A stretch of 64,000 nucleotides of DNA, from positions 1 to 64,000 of the forward strand of contig NZ_BMPE01000002.1 of assembly GCF_014647435.1 (NCBI RefSeq), written 5' to 3'. Below are positions 43,875-53,513 of the stretch, one piece after another. Under the pieces are notes generated by a model, which saw only the letters and a list, made by a program, of their open reading frames with translations, searched no databases and was not told the DNA's origin. Origin of the DNA: Deinococcus radiotolerans. GTDB lineage: Bacteria; Deinococcota; Deinococci; Deinococcales; Deinococcaceae. Made by a program: the position numbers and the translations under genes. The first letter of the stretch is position 1. Every line of letters begins with the position of its first letter.

Positions 43875-44885
43875 GTGAACGCCGCAGCCACCGACACGCA
43901 CAGGCAGATCGCCCGGTACCGCTCCCTGGTGCAGGTGATCGCCGCGCTGTCCCGGCACGTGCGGACCGAGGAACTGCTGCGCGCCATGCACCGGCAGGTG
44001 CAGGCGCTGTTCGCGTCCCCCGTGACGCTCCTGGCGCGCCCCACCGCGGACGGCGGGTGGGCCGTTCAGACACTGGAAAGCGACTCGTTCTCCGAGCAGC
44101 GGCTCGGGCCGCGCCGGGACGGCCTGCTGGAACGGGTCGTCACGGACCGCATGCGACTGGAAAACGACCTGCCCGCGTACCTGCACCGCGAGGGCCTGAC
44201 GGTCGTGCGCGTCCACTACCGCGCGGACCTGCCGCACACGATGTCCTGGATGGGCGTGCCGCTGCGCGCCGCGGATGAGGTGCTGGGCGTCCTGTCCGTG
44301 CAGAGTTACGCCCTGGACGCCTTCACGCCCGAGGACCTGGAGTTCCTGGAACTGCTGGGCGTGCAGCTGGGCATCGTGATGGAGAACGCCGCGCTGCACG
44401 AACAGCTGCAGCGCGAGGCGAACACCGACCCGCTGACCGGGCTGCTCAACCGCCGGCAGTTCGTGGCGCAGGTGACGGCGGCCCTCAGCGTGCCGGGCCC
44501 GGCCACGCTGGCCGTCATGGACGTGCAGAAATTCAAGCGCATCAACGACGAACTGGGCCACGCGGCAGGTGACGCCGTGCTGCGCGGCGTGGCCGAGGCG
44601 ATGCTGGCGCTGACCGCCACGCGCGGACAGGCGTTCCGGCTGGGCGGCGACGAGTTCGCCCTGCTGCTCCCGACCGGCGTGGACGAGGCCGCGCAGCAGG
44701 TGCAGGTGCTGCTGGACCGGGTGGCGCACCTGACGCTGCCCGCGCGCCCCTTCCTGAATGTCGGCCTGGCGGCCTGCTGGCCGCAGGACACGGCGCACGA
44801 CTGGCTGCGCCGCGCGGACGCCCGCATGTACGCGGCCAAGCAGGGACGCGTTCACCTGCGCCCCACGCCGGAGGACACGCCATGA
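43875..44885 (+). CDS. GAF-GGDEF diguanylate cyclase
   Basis: 336 aa, GTG start. GAF domain (about 20-170) followed by a GGDEF domain (about 180-330) with DPLTGLLNRRQF, MDVQKFKRINDELGH, and the intact active site LGGDEFALLL (256-265). The first metal Asp is kept while the second Asp of the usual DxD is Gln (DVQ). An RxxD inhibitory site is not obvious. It would make cyclic di-GMP in the cytoplasm. CACAAT lies ten bases before the GTG. Overlaps the DUF3006 gene by four bases. Confidence 0.88.
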   Translation: MNAAATDTHRQIARYRSLVQVIAALSRHVRTEELLRAMHRQVQALFASPVTLLARPTADGGWAVQTLESDSFSEQRLGPRRDGLLERVVTDRMRLENDLPAYLHREGLTVVRVHYRADLPHTMSWMGVPLRAADEVLGVLSVQSYALDAFTPEDLEFLELLGVQLGIVMENAALHEQLQREANTDPLTGLLNRRQFVAQVTAALSVPGPATLAVMDVQKFKRINDELGHAAGDAVLRGVAEAMLALTATRGQAFRLGGDEFALLLPTGVDEAAQQVQVLLDRVAHLTLPARPFLNVGLAACWPQDTAHDWLRRADARMYAAKQGRVHLRPTPEDTP

Positions 44886-45253
44886 CGGACCACCTCGACC
44901 CACCCCCGAAGCGCTACGCTGAAGACATGACCCGAGAAGAGTTTCGTGCACCGGCAGAACAGCGCGAGCGGCCGGAACGCTGGACGGTGGACGCCCTCGA
45001 AGACACCCCGCACGGACCGGTCGCCCGACTTGAACGCCCGGACGGCCACACGGTCGACGTGGCTCTGCGGCACCTCCCGGACGGCGTGCGCGAGGGCGAC
45101 CTGCTGGCCGTGCAGGACGGGCCTGACGGCGTCCGCTTCCAGCCGCTCCCGCAGGAGACGCAGGCGCGCCGCGAGCAGGCCCAGGCCCAGCTGGACGCCC
45201 TGAACACCCGCCAGAGCCCCCCCACCAACGACCAGGGAGAGATCGACCTGTGA
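44882..45253 (+). CDS. DUF3006 domain protein
   Basis: 123 aa. The middle (about 32-95, WTVDALEDTPHGPVARLERP ... LRHLPDGVREGDLLAVQDGP) matches the DUF3006 pattern; the N- and C-termini are disordered. In many bacteria this domain is encoded beside ComEC/Rec2-like metallo-beta-lactamase proteins, as here. Overlaps both neighbours by four bases. Confidence 0.82.
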   Translation: MTDHLDPPPKRYAEDMTREEFRAPAEQRERPERWTVDALEDTPHGPVARLERPDGHTVDVALRHLPDGVREGDLLAVQDGPDGVRFQPLPQETQARREQAQAQLDALNTRQSPPTNDQGEIDL

Positions 45254-46326
45254 CCGGCCCCAAACGCCCACCCAGGAAGACCAGCACGCCGAAAAAAGCC
45301 GCCCCGGACAGGAAGGACGCGGCAAAGAAAGACGCCCCAGACAAGGGCGCGGCGCGCAAGCCCAGCTCCGCCCCGAAAGCCCCCCGCCCTGACCCCAGAA
45401 CCCCCAAAGGCCGAGCGGCCCGGAAACCCGCTGCCCGCCGCGGCCCCAGCCCCTCCGACCTGCTGGGCGTCCTCGTCCTGATCGGCACCGCCAGCCTCGC
45501 CGCGTGCGGTTGGATGAAACAGGGCGGCCAGGACGGCGCAGAGACCAAGCCCACGGGAGGACCCGCCGGGCAGGTCACCATCCGCTTCCTCGACATCGGG
45601 CAGGGCGACGCCATCCTGATCCAGAGCCCCGAGGGCAAGACTGCCCTGATCGACGGGGGCCGTAGCGGGGACCGCCTGCGTGAGTACATTAAGGACCTGA
45701 ACCTCGACAAACTCGACCTGATGGTCGCCACGCACGCCGACGCCGACCACATCGCAGGTCTCGTCCCCGCCGCCACCCTGAAGCCGCGCGTGTTCATCAA
45801 CAACGGCCTGGGCGGCACCACCCAGACCTGGGACCGCCTCGTGAAGAACCTCCAGGACGCCGGGAGCACCTTCACGAAGGCCAGCAACCAGACCGTGAAC
45901 CTCGGCAGCGTGAAACTCCGCGTGATCGCCCCACCCCCCGGCATGGGCGACGGGCAGAACGAGAACAGCGTCGGCGTCGCCGTGCAGTTCGGGTCCTTCC
46001 GCGCCCTGATGACCGGCGACAGCGAAACCCCGGAAACCGAAGGCTGGCTCGCGCAGGAACGCGACGACCTGAGGGGCCCCTTCCAGGTGTACAAGAGCAT
46101 CCACCACGGCGCCGCGAACGGCGACAGCGCCGCGTGGCTCGCGTACGTCCGCCCCGAGAACGTCGTCATCAGCGTCGGCACGCCCAACTCCTATGGGCAC
46201 CCCACGAAAAAGGCCCTCGACCTCTACAAGCAGGCCGGAGCGCGCGTGTACCGCACCGACCGCCAGGGCACCGTCACCGTCCAGGGCAGCGGCGACGGCA
46301 CGTACACCATCGCCACCGACCGCTGA
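45250..46326 (+). CDS. ComEC/Rec2-like metallo-beta-lactamase fold protein
   Basis: 358 aa, GTG start. A long basic, Lys/Pro-rich N-terminus (1-70), one hydrophobic segment (about 74-92) ending SLAACG, a lipobox-like site, then a secreted metallo-beta-lactamase domain with IRFLDIGQGDAILIQSP, ALIDGG, metal motif THADADH (about 161-167), MTGDSE and IHHGA. It resembles the C-terminal domain of ComEC, which degrades or processes incoming DNA, but stands alone. Substrate unknown. Confidence 0.85.
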   Translation: MTGPKRPPRKTSTPKKAAPDRKDAAKKDAPDKGAARKPSSAPKAPRPDPRTPKGRAARKPAARRGPSPSDLLGVLVLIGTASLAACGWMKQGGQDGAETKPTGGPAGQVTIRFLDIGQGDAILIQSPEGKTALIDGGRSGDRLREYIKDLNLDKLDLMVATHADADHIAGLVPAATLKPRVFINNGLGGTTQTWDRLVKNLQDAGSTFTKASNQTVNLGSVKLRVIAPPPGMGDGQNENSVGVAVQFGSFRALMTGDSETPETEGWLAQERDDLRGPFQVYKSIHHGAANGDSAAWLAYVRPENVVISVGTPNSYGHPTKKALDLYKQAGARVYRTDRQGTVTVQGSGDGTYTIATDR

Positions 46327-46339
46327 GCGCGGAGGTCAG

Positions 46340-46370
46340 CGTGGGCCCCTGGATGACCGGGAGGCCCACG
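46340..46370. terminator. hairpin between convergent genes
   Basis: CGTGGGCC (46340-46347) pairs with GGCCCACG (46363-46370). It lies at the junction of the convergent operons; no T-run. Confidence 0.5.
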
Positions 46371-46922
46371 TCAGCTGTTGCGGTCCATCACCTGTCGGAT
46401 CAGGATGATCTTTTCCCGCAGGTCATGTCTCACCGCCGCGCGGTCATGGACGGAGAGGTGGTCGGTCAGCCACAGGCCCCGCCAGAGCGGCTGGGTCGCG
46501 GACGGTGAAACCAGACGCAGAGGGTCATACTCCTGTCGCAGCCAGCGCAGCAGGCCGTCCGGCGTGCGGGTCTGCTCCAGAAACGAGCCGAGTTCCTCCG
46601 CGTAGGCGCGCTGTATTCCCTCGCGCACGCGTGGCAGTGAGGCCGGGCCGGTCAGCGTCCAGTCGAGGGGCCAGGACGGATTCAGGAAGTGCGGGGATGT
46701 TTTGAAGGAGCAGACGTATTCCTCCGCGTCCGGCTCGACAAGAAACGAGGTGCGGGCGATCAGGCCCACCCGCCAGAAGGACTGACGGGGCTGTACCCTC
46801 AGGTGAAGCCGCTGGCGTCCGTGCGAGATGTCGCGTACCGCTTCACCGGGTTCAGCGACCTGAAAGCCCCACCCAGCACACAGGCCCTGGAACGCGTCCA
46901 GCAGGTCATCTGCGGCACTCAT
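46371..46922 (-). CDS. hypothetical protein
   Basis: 183 aa from ATG 46922, not recognised. Trp-rich, soluble, no signal peptide (SFWRVGLIARTSFLVEPD, LNPSWPLDWTLTGPASLPRV, LLRWLRQEYDPLRLVSPS). It lies 34 bp downstream of the ABC exporter pair on the same strand and may be the last gene of that operon. The ORF extends upstream to 47030, but that part overlaps the ABC gene. Confidence 0.65.
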   Translation of the reverse strand: MSAADDLLDAFQGLCAGWGFQVAEPGEAVRDISHGRQRLHLRVQPRQSFWRVGLIARTSFLVEPDAEEYVCSFKTSPHFLNPSWPLDWTLTGPASLPRVREGIQRAYAEELGSFLEQTRTPDGLLRWLRQEYDPLRLVSPSATQPLWRGLWLTDHLSVHDRAAVRHDLREKIILIRQVMDRNS

Positions 46923-46956
46923 GCCCACACCCTGCAGCCCACAACCCATATCTCCG

Positions 46957-48768
46957 TTACGCGTCCTGTTCGGCCCAGAGGGCGCGCATCTCGTCGCTGC
47001 GTTCGAGCAGGTCGGGGAGCGTGCCTCCATCGGTGATGCGGCCGCCTTCCATCAGGAGGATGCGGTCGGCGCGCAGCAGGGCGGCGCGGCGGTGGCTGAC
47101 GACGAGGCAGGTGGCGTCAGTCTGGGCGAGACCCTGCCAGAGTTGCGCCTCGGTGCGGGCGTCCAGAGCGCTGCTGACGTCATCGAAGACGAGGAGGTCG
47201 GCGGGGCGGGCGAGCATGCGGGCGACGGCGGCGCGCTGGATCTGCCCGCCGCTGAGTTTCACGCCGCGCGCCCCGACGGGGGTGTCGAGGCCGCCGCTCA
47301 GGGCGTGCAGGTCGGGTTCCAGAACGGCGAGCTGCACGGCGCGGTTCAGGTGCGCCTCATCCGCGCCGCTGGTGATGTTCTCGCGCAGGGTGTCGCTGAA
47401 GAGGTTCGGGAGTTGCGCCGTGTACGCGCTGCGGGGCGGGACGAGGAACGAGGCGGGGTCGTCCTGGGTTTCGCCGTTCCAGGCGACGGTGCCGGACTGG
47501 ATGGGGATGAGGCCCAGCACGGCGCGCAGCAGGGTGCTCTTGCCGCTGCCGATGCGGCCGGTGATCACCACGAACTCGCCGCGTGCCACGCTGAAGCTCG
47601 CGTCGTGGACGCCCAGGCCGCTGGGGTGCAGGGCGGTCAGGCCGTCCACGCGCAGTTCGCGCAGGGGGATGGCGGTGGGGGCGGGGGGCGCGGCGGGCGC
47701 CTCGCGGTTCAGGTACACGTCGTGGTGCTCGACGATGGTGGTGTCCGGCGCGTCCTGCAGGAGGCGGGTCATGCGGTCGTAGCTGACGCCGGTGCGGCGG
47801 TGGCGGGCGATGGCGTCGCCGAAGAAGCCCATGCTGCCGGTCAGGCGGGGCAGCAGGCCGATGAACAGCACGAAGTCCGCGACGTCCAGCGTGCCGCCGC
47901 GCACCTTGTTCGCGCCGAGCAGCAGCACGAGGCCCACGGCGAGGTTCACCATGTTCGTGTTCACCCCGCGGATCAGTTCGGTCAGCAGCACGTCCCGCAG
48001 GGCCGCGTGGCGGCGCGTCTCGCCTAAGGATCGCAGGTGCGTGACCATGCCGTCCTCGCGCGCGGCGAGTTTCACGGCGCTCACGGCGCCGAAGGTCTCG
48101 CCGATGAAGTCCGTGACGCGGGCAGTCGCCTCGCGCATGCGGCGGCGGTACGTGCGGATGGTGGGCGACAGGCGCTGCACGAACACCACCATCAGCAGCA
48201 GCGGCGTGCACACCAGCGCCGTGATCAGCGGGTCCACGCGGGCCATCAGCGTGATCGCCACGACGGAGTACAGCACGAAGCCCGCGCCGTCCACCCACAC
48301 CTCGGTGTACCCGGCGACGTCGTCCACGTCGTCGCGGAAGCGGCTGACCGCCTCGGCGGGCGTGTCGGGCAGGCGCCGGGAGCGGCGGGCGGTGAGCAGG
48401 TAGCTCAGGAGGTTGCGGCGCACCAGGGCGTCCAGGGTGTACCACAGCTCGATCCACGCGCGGAACGCGCCGTAGAAGATCCCGAAGCGGCTCAGGCGCA
48501 CGAACGCGAACCACGCCACCGACACCCACGCCGCGGCAATGGCTGGATTGATCGGCTGGCCCGCGGTCTTCAGACCGTCCGCCTGCTCCAGCGCGCGGAA
48601 CACGCCACTGACCGCCAGGGTCAGCAGGGCGGGACTGGCGTGCACCATGCTCCACATGAACAGGTTGAACGCAAACAGGCCGGGCTTGTAGCGGAACAGT
48701 TCCCTGGACAGCGGGAAGGTCCGTTCCTTCGCGGGCGCCGGTGACTGGGGGAGGGGAGAGGTGGTCAT
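46957..48768 (-). CDS. ABC exporter half-transporter, subunit with degenerate catalytic site
   Basis: 603 aa: six-helix membrane domain (about 30-330), then the ATPase. Walker A GRIGSGKST (about 400), canonical signature KLSGGQIQRAAVARM (about 502), Walker B LLVFDDVSS (about 526) where the catalytic Glu is Asp, and switch His in VVSHRRAA. Paired with the next upstream gene (four-base overlap), whose signature is altered, so the two probably form a heterodimer with one active ATP site, like other ABCB-type heterodimers. Substrate unknown. Confidence 0.9.
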   Translation of the reverse strand: MTTSPLPQSPAPAKERTFPLSRELFRYKPGLFAFNLFMWSMVHASPALLTLAVSGVFRALEQADGLKTAGQPINPAIAAAWVSVAWFAFVRLSRFGIFYGAFRAWIELWYTLDALVRRNLLSYLLTARRSRRLPDTPAEAVSRFRDDVDDVAGYTEVWVDGAGFVLYSVVAITLMARVDPLITALVCTPLLLMVVFVQRLSPTIRTYRRRMREATARVTDFIGETFGAVSAVKLAAREDGMVTHLRSLGETRRHAALRDVLLTELIRGVNTNMVNLAVGLVLLLGANKVRGGTLDVADFVLFIGLLPRLTGSMGFFGDAIARHRRTGVSYDRMTRLLQDAPDTTIVEHHDVYLNREAPAAPPAPTAIPLRELRVDGLTALHPSGLGVHDASFSVARGEFVVITGRIGSGKSTLLRAVLGLIPIQSGTVAWNGETQDDPASFLVPPRSAYTAQLPNLFSDTLRENITSGADEAHLNRAVQLAVLEPDLHALSGGLDTPVGARGVKLSGGQIQRAAVARMLARPADLLVFDDVSSALDARTEAQLWQGLAQTDATCLVVSHRRAALLRADRILLMEGGRITDGGTLPDLLERSDEMRALWAEQDA

Positions 48769-50567
48769 GCGAGCACTCCTTCGTGTTCGTTCAGTTGTCC
48801 GGCGCGCAGCAGGGCCGCGTAGTGACTGCGTGGGTTGCGGGCGAGGTCGTCGCGTCGGCCGTCTTCCAGCACCTCGCCGTCGCCGAGGACGAGGATCCGG
48901 TCGGCGCGGGCGACGGTGTCGAGGCGGTGCGCGATGATGATCGCGGTGCGGCCCGACAGCAGGCGGGTCATGGCGGCCGTCAGCAGGGCCTCGGTGGCGG
49001 GGTCGAGGCGGCTGCTGGGTTCATCCAGGATGATCAGGCTGGGGTCGCGCAGCATGACGCGCGCGAACGCTAGGAGCTGCGCCTCCCCGGCGGACAGGCT
49101 CCCGGTGGGCAGCGGCGTGCGCACGCCCTCGGGCAGGCGGGCCAGCCACGCGCTCAGGCCGACCTCGTGCAGCGCGGCCTCCACCTGCGCGTCGGTGACG
49201 TGCGGGTCGAAGAAGCTGAGGTTATCGCGCACGCTCGCCTGGAACAGCTGCACGTCCTGCGTGACGACCGCCACGCGGGAGCGCAGGTCGTGCAGGGGCG
49301 TGGCCTGCACGTTCACGCCGCCCAGCAGGATCTCGCCCTGCGTCGCGTCGTACAGCCTGGAGATCAGGCGGGTCAGGGTGGTCTTGCCGCTGCCCGTGCG
49401 GCCCAGCAGGCCCACGGTCTGCCCGGCGGGCAGCTCGAAGCTCACGCCGCGCAGCACGCCGCGTGCCTGCGGGTCTTCCGGGGCGTAGCTGAAGGTCACG
49501 TCCCGGAACGCCAGCGGCAGCGGCCCCGCCGGGAGGGGCGTCTCGCCGCCGCGCACGGCGCTGCGCAGCGCGAGCAGTTCCGACACGCGCCCCAGGCTCG
49601 CCCCGGCCTTCTGGAGGTCCTGAAGCTGCTGCGTGAGCTGGTCGATGGGTTCCTCCACCAGCGTCATGTACTGGTACAGCAGGAACGCCGTGCCCAGCGT
49701 GATCGCGCCGCTGGCGTACAGGCCCACCGCCGCGCCCAGCACGCCCACGTACCCGACCGCGAACAGTGCCATGCTCAGCTGCCACACGACGCTGCGCCGC
49801 CGCCACGAGTTGATCGAGCGAGTGAAGAAATTGCGCTGCACGTCCAAGAAGCGCCGCAGGTGGTGTCCGCCGGCGCCCAAGCTGCGCACGTCCTCCAGGC
49901 CCGCGAGGCGCTCCTCGACGAAGCCGAACAGCCGCGCGCTCGCCTCGCGTTCCAGGCGGGTGGGTTCCACGCCCAGTTTCCGCACGCGGTTCATGGCGGT
50001 CAGCGTGATGGCGGTGAACACGGTCACGCCCAGCCCGATCCGCCAGTCCTCGCGGAAGAACATGACCAGCGCGCCGGTCAGCAGCAGCGCCGCGCCGAAC
50101 ACCCGCACCGCGAACTGCGAGAAGAAGTTGCTCAGGGCCGTCACGTCCCCGTCAATCCGTTCGATCATCTCGCCCGGCGTGCGCTCCTTGTGCTCGCGCA
50201 TGTCCAGGGACAGCAGGTGCGCCATCAGGTCGGCTCGCAGGCGGTTCGTGGCGGTCCAGCCGACCCGCGCGCCTACGTACGTCGCCCCGGCCGTCATGAG
50301 CTGCACGCCCACCGCGAGCAGGATGTACAGGCCCGCCAGGCGCACCAGTCCCGCGACGTCCGCGCCCGCGCCCTGCTTGGCGTTGTCCACGAACTGTTGC
50401 AGCAGCTGCGGCAGCAGCAGGTTCAGGCCCGTCCCGGTCAGCAGCAGCGCCGCCAGCGCCGCCACCTGCCACTTCAGCGGCCCTAGGTACGTGCCCAGCA
50501 CCCCCAGCGCACTCCGCGGTGGAGCGTCAGGTGGCACGGAGGGAGACACAGCGGCAGAGGACGACAT
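48765..50567 (-). CDS. ABC exporter half-transporter, subunit with intact Walker B
   Basis: 600 aa: six-helix membrane domain (about 35-320), ATPase with Walker A GRTGSGKTT (about 389), divergent signature SLSAGEAQLLAFARV (Ala and Glu replace the second Gly and Gln of LSGGQ), Walker B LIILDEPSS with the catalytic Glu, and switch His in IIAHRLDT. TAGCCT (50574-50579) lies 6 nt before the ATG, so leaderless initiation is likely. GGGAGG directly abuts the ATG, too close to be a normal RBS. Confidence 0.91.
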   Translation of the reverse strand: MSSSAAVSPSVPPDAPPRSALGVLGTYLGPLKWQVAALAALLLTGTGLNLLLPQLLQQFVDNAKQGAGADVAGLVRLAGLYILLAVGVQLMTAGATYVGARVGWTATNRLRADLMAHLLSLDMREHKERTPGEMIERIDGDVTALSNFFSQFAVRVFGAALLLTGALVMFFREDWRIGLGVTVFTAITLTAMNRVRKLGVEPTRLEREASARLFGFVEERLAGLEDVRSLGAGGHHLRRFLDVQRNFFTRSINSWRRRSVVWQLSMALFAVGYVGVLGAAVGLYASGAITLGTAFLLYQYMTLVEEPIDQLTQQLQDLQKAGASLGRVSELLALRSAVRGGETPLPAGPLPLAFRDVTFSYAPEDPQARGVLRGVSFELPAGQTVGLLGRTGSGKTTLTRLISRLYDATQGEILLGGVNVQATPLHDLRSRVAVVTQDVQLFQASVRDNLSFFDPHVTDAQVEAALHEVGLSAWLARLPEGVRTPLPTGSLSAGEAQLLAFARVMLRDPSLIILDEPSSRLDPATEALLTAAMTRLLSGRTAIIIAHRLDTVARADRILVLGDGEVLEDGRRDDLARNPRSHYAALLRAGQLNEHEGVLA

Positions 50568-50573
50568 CCTCCC

Positions 50574-50579
50574 AGGCTA
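50574..50579 (-). promoter_or_regulatory. leaderless -10 box of the ABC exporter operon
   Basis: TAGCCT on the minus strand, 6 nt before ATG 50567. Confidence 0.45.
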
Positions 50580-50671
50580 GCCACCGCACGCTGGAAGCGC
50601 ATCCGCCGAGTGGCGCATGACGCGGGCGGACACCCGACGTCACGCTGCGGCTGACCTGCACGAGGCCAGAT

Positions 50672-51991
50672 TCACCCCTGGTCCCGCAGCCACGCCTCAT
50701 ACCAGGAAAAGCTGTCCTTGCGGGTCCGCACCTGCGTGGCGAAGTCCACGTGCACCAGCCCGGAGCGCTGCTCGAAGCCTGCCGCCCACTCGAAATGGTC
50801 CAGGAGCGTCCAGGCCAGATACCCGGTCACCGGCGCTCCTTGCTGGACCGCCAATCGGGTGGCCTCGATGTGCGCCTCCAGGGAGTGAATGCGCGCCACG
50901 TCCCGCACCCGCCCGTCGGCGTCCGGTACGTCGGGCAGGGCGCAGCCGCTGCCCGTGACGACCAGCGGCGGGCAGGCGTCCCCGTAGCGTTCCTTCAGGT
51001 CCGTCAGCGTCCGGGTAAGGCCCTCGGGCCCGGTCGCCCCCGTCGGGGCGGGTTCCGGCGCCACGCCGAAGGGACGGCGCGGATCGGCCCGCACCCAGTC
51101 CGGCTGGGCGTCGTTCACGCCCAGGACATCCAGCGGCGCGGCGATCACGTCCAGGTCGCCGGGGCGCACGGCCTCCAGCACCTGCGGGGCGTGCTCGCGC
51201 AGCAGGTCCAGCACGGGCGCGGGGTACGCGGCGCGCAGCAGGGGATCGGTGAACAGGTGGGTGCGCAGCGCGTCCAGCAGGCCGGCCGCCTGCACGTCCG
51301 CATCACGGTCTGTGGCGGGCCACGCCGGAGCGTACTGATTGGCGATGCCCACCTGCCGCGCGTCCGCCTCCCGGAGCGCCCGCGCCGCCAGCCCATGCGC
51401 CAGCAGCTGATGGTGCGCGGTCGGGAACGCCCCCAGGCCCAGCGTCCGACCCGGCGCGTGCGTGCCGTGCGCGTACCCCCGCAGCATCACCACGGACGGC
51501 CCGTTCAGCGTCATGAACGCCGCCGCGCGGTCCGCCAGCCGCTCCCCGACCAGGAACGCGTACTCCTCGAACCGGTGCGCCGTGTCGCGATTCAGCCACC
51601 CGCCCGCGTCCTCCAGCTCCTGCGGTAGGTCCCAGTGGTGCAGCGTCACCCACGGCTGCACGCCCGCGCCCAGCAACTCGTCCACCAGCCGGTCGTAGAA
51701 GGCCAGTCCCGCCGCGTTCGCCCGCCCGCGTCCGCCGGGCTGCACGCGCGGCCACGCCACACTGAAGCGGTACGCGCCCACGCCCAGTTCGCGCAGCAGC
51801 GCCACGTCCCCTGGCCAGCGGTGGTAGTGGTCACAGGTCACGTCGCCGGTCGCGCCGCCCCGCACCCGCCCCGGCGCGTGGCTGAACGTGTCCCACACGC
51901 TCACGCCGCGCCCGTCCTCACGCGCCGCACCCTCGATCTGGTACGCCGATGTCGCCACACCCCATACGAACCCGTCCGGAAAGCCTGTCAT
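50672..51991 (-). CDS. GH1 beta-glucosidase-like protein lacking both catalytic glutamates
   Basis: 439 aa, full-length GH1 barrel. The start (FPDGFVWGVATSAYQIEGA), the RFSVAWPRVQP strand, the LHHWDLPQ strand and the end (LLDHFEWAAGFEQRSGLVHVDF ... DSFSWYEAWL) are all typical. The acid/base motif TxNEP reads TLNGP (Gly164) and the nucleophile motif TENG reads TGSG (Gly347). Both codons, GGG at 51500-51502 and GGC at 50951-50953, are clear. The substrate Tyr of GVNYY is also lost (GVNDAQ). The frame is intact, so this is probably a maintained non-hydrolytic protein rather than a pseudogene. RBS GGAGG. It ends 104 bp before the ABC operon. Confidence 0.9.
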   Translation of the reverse strand: MTGFPDGFVWGVATSAYQIEGAAREDGRGVSVWDTFSHAPGRVRGGATGDVTCDHYHRWPGDVALLRELGVGAYRFSVAWPRVQPGGRGRANAAGLAFYDRLVDELLGAGVQPWVTLHHWDLPQELEDAGGWLNRDTAHRFEEYAFLVGERLADRAAAFMTLNGPSVVMLRGYAHGTHAPGRTLGLGAFPTAHHQLLAHGLAARALREADARQVGIANQYAPAWPATDRDADVQAAGLLDALRTHLFTDPLLRAAYPAPVLDLLREHAPQVLEAVRPGDLDVIAAPLDVLGVNDAQPDWVRADPRRPFGVAPEPAPTGATGPEGLTRTLTDLKERYGDACPPLVVTGSGCALPDVPDADGRVRDVARIHSLEAHIEATRLAVQQGAPVTGYLAWTLLDHFEWAAGFEQRSGLVHVDFATQVRTRKDSFSWYEAWLRDQG

Positions 51992-52188
51992 CCAGCCTCC
52001 GGTGGCGTGGGGCGTAGCGCCACATCCACCCGAGCGAAGCGAGCAGGAGTCGAGCGGGTTCCGGGCGTGCAGTGAGCCGCCCGGTGTCCTGTCCGGGGGG
52101 TGAACGGAACAGACGGAATCCGTATCATGATCCTTCACATTCTGACCCGCGTTCCGAGCGCGCACGTGCGCGCCCCGGGTGCGGCGCG

Positions 52189-52194
52189 TATAAT
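52189..52194 (+). promoter_or_regulatory. consensus -10 box of hemC
   Basis: A perfect TATAAT lies nine bases before ATG 52204, giving a leader of only two or three bases. No -35 consensus is seen. Confidence 0.65.
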
Positions 52195-52203
52195 GCGCGG
52201 GTT

Positions 52204-53133
<930 letters not shown>

Positions 53134-53135
53134 CA

Positions 53136-53318
53136 GTGAATCCCCTGACGCGCACGCTGCTGGTCGCGCTGGCCGCCGCGCTGCTCTGGATGGGCATCGG
53201 CCTGTGGCAGCGCACCCAGGCGGGCACGCCCATTCAGGCTGCGCTACTGGCCGAGCTGCCTCTCACGGCTGCGGTCTTCGCCATTGCCCTCGTCTGGCAG
53301 CGCCTGCGCCGCCGCTGA
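53136..53318 (+). CDS. small two-helix membrane protein
   Basis: 60 aa, GTG start 2 bp after the hemC stop. Two hydrophobic helices (about 6-24 and 37-54) and a basic end (WQRLRRR). No family recognised. Probably co-transcribed with hemC. Confidence 0.65.
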   Translation: MNPLTRTLLVALAAALLWMGIGLWQRTQAGTPIQAALLAELPLTAAVFAIALVWQRLRRR

Positions 53319-53333
53319 ACGCCCCACCTGCAA

Positions 53334-53358
53334 CCCGCCAGACTCCGGTGCTGGCGGG
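53334..53358 (+). terminator. hairpin after the hemC operon
   Basis: CCCGCCAG (53334-53341) pairs with CTGGCGGG (53351-53358), loop of nine, no T-run. Confidence 0.55.
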
Positions 53359-53500
53359 AGCTGTCGTTGCGCGCGATCAAAGCGCTGGGTGTCAGAGAAC
53401 GGCAGCCACTTCCCTGGCAGGTCGTCCGGCTCAGCGGGCCACCCTCGCCCTCAAACCCTCAGACCCTGGACCCGCTGGCACGGCCCCCCGCCGCCGCGAC

Positions 53501-53506
53501 TACCAT
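53501..53506 (+). promoter_or_regulatory. leaderless -10 box of the asparaginase gene
   Basis: TACCAT ends 7 nt before ATG 53514. An in-frame ATG at 53505 lies inside this box, so 53514 is preferred. Confidence 0.5.
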
Positions 53507-53513
53507 GCCAGTG

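Noticed and set aside
43200..46187. 995-residue minus-strand frame across mqnE, the GGDEF gene, DUF3006 and the metallo-beta-lactamase gene
   Set aside because: It overlaps four well-supported genes on both strands, and its composition is low-complexity Arg/Pro/Gly.
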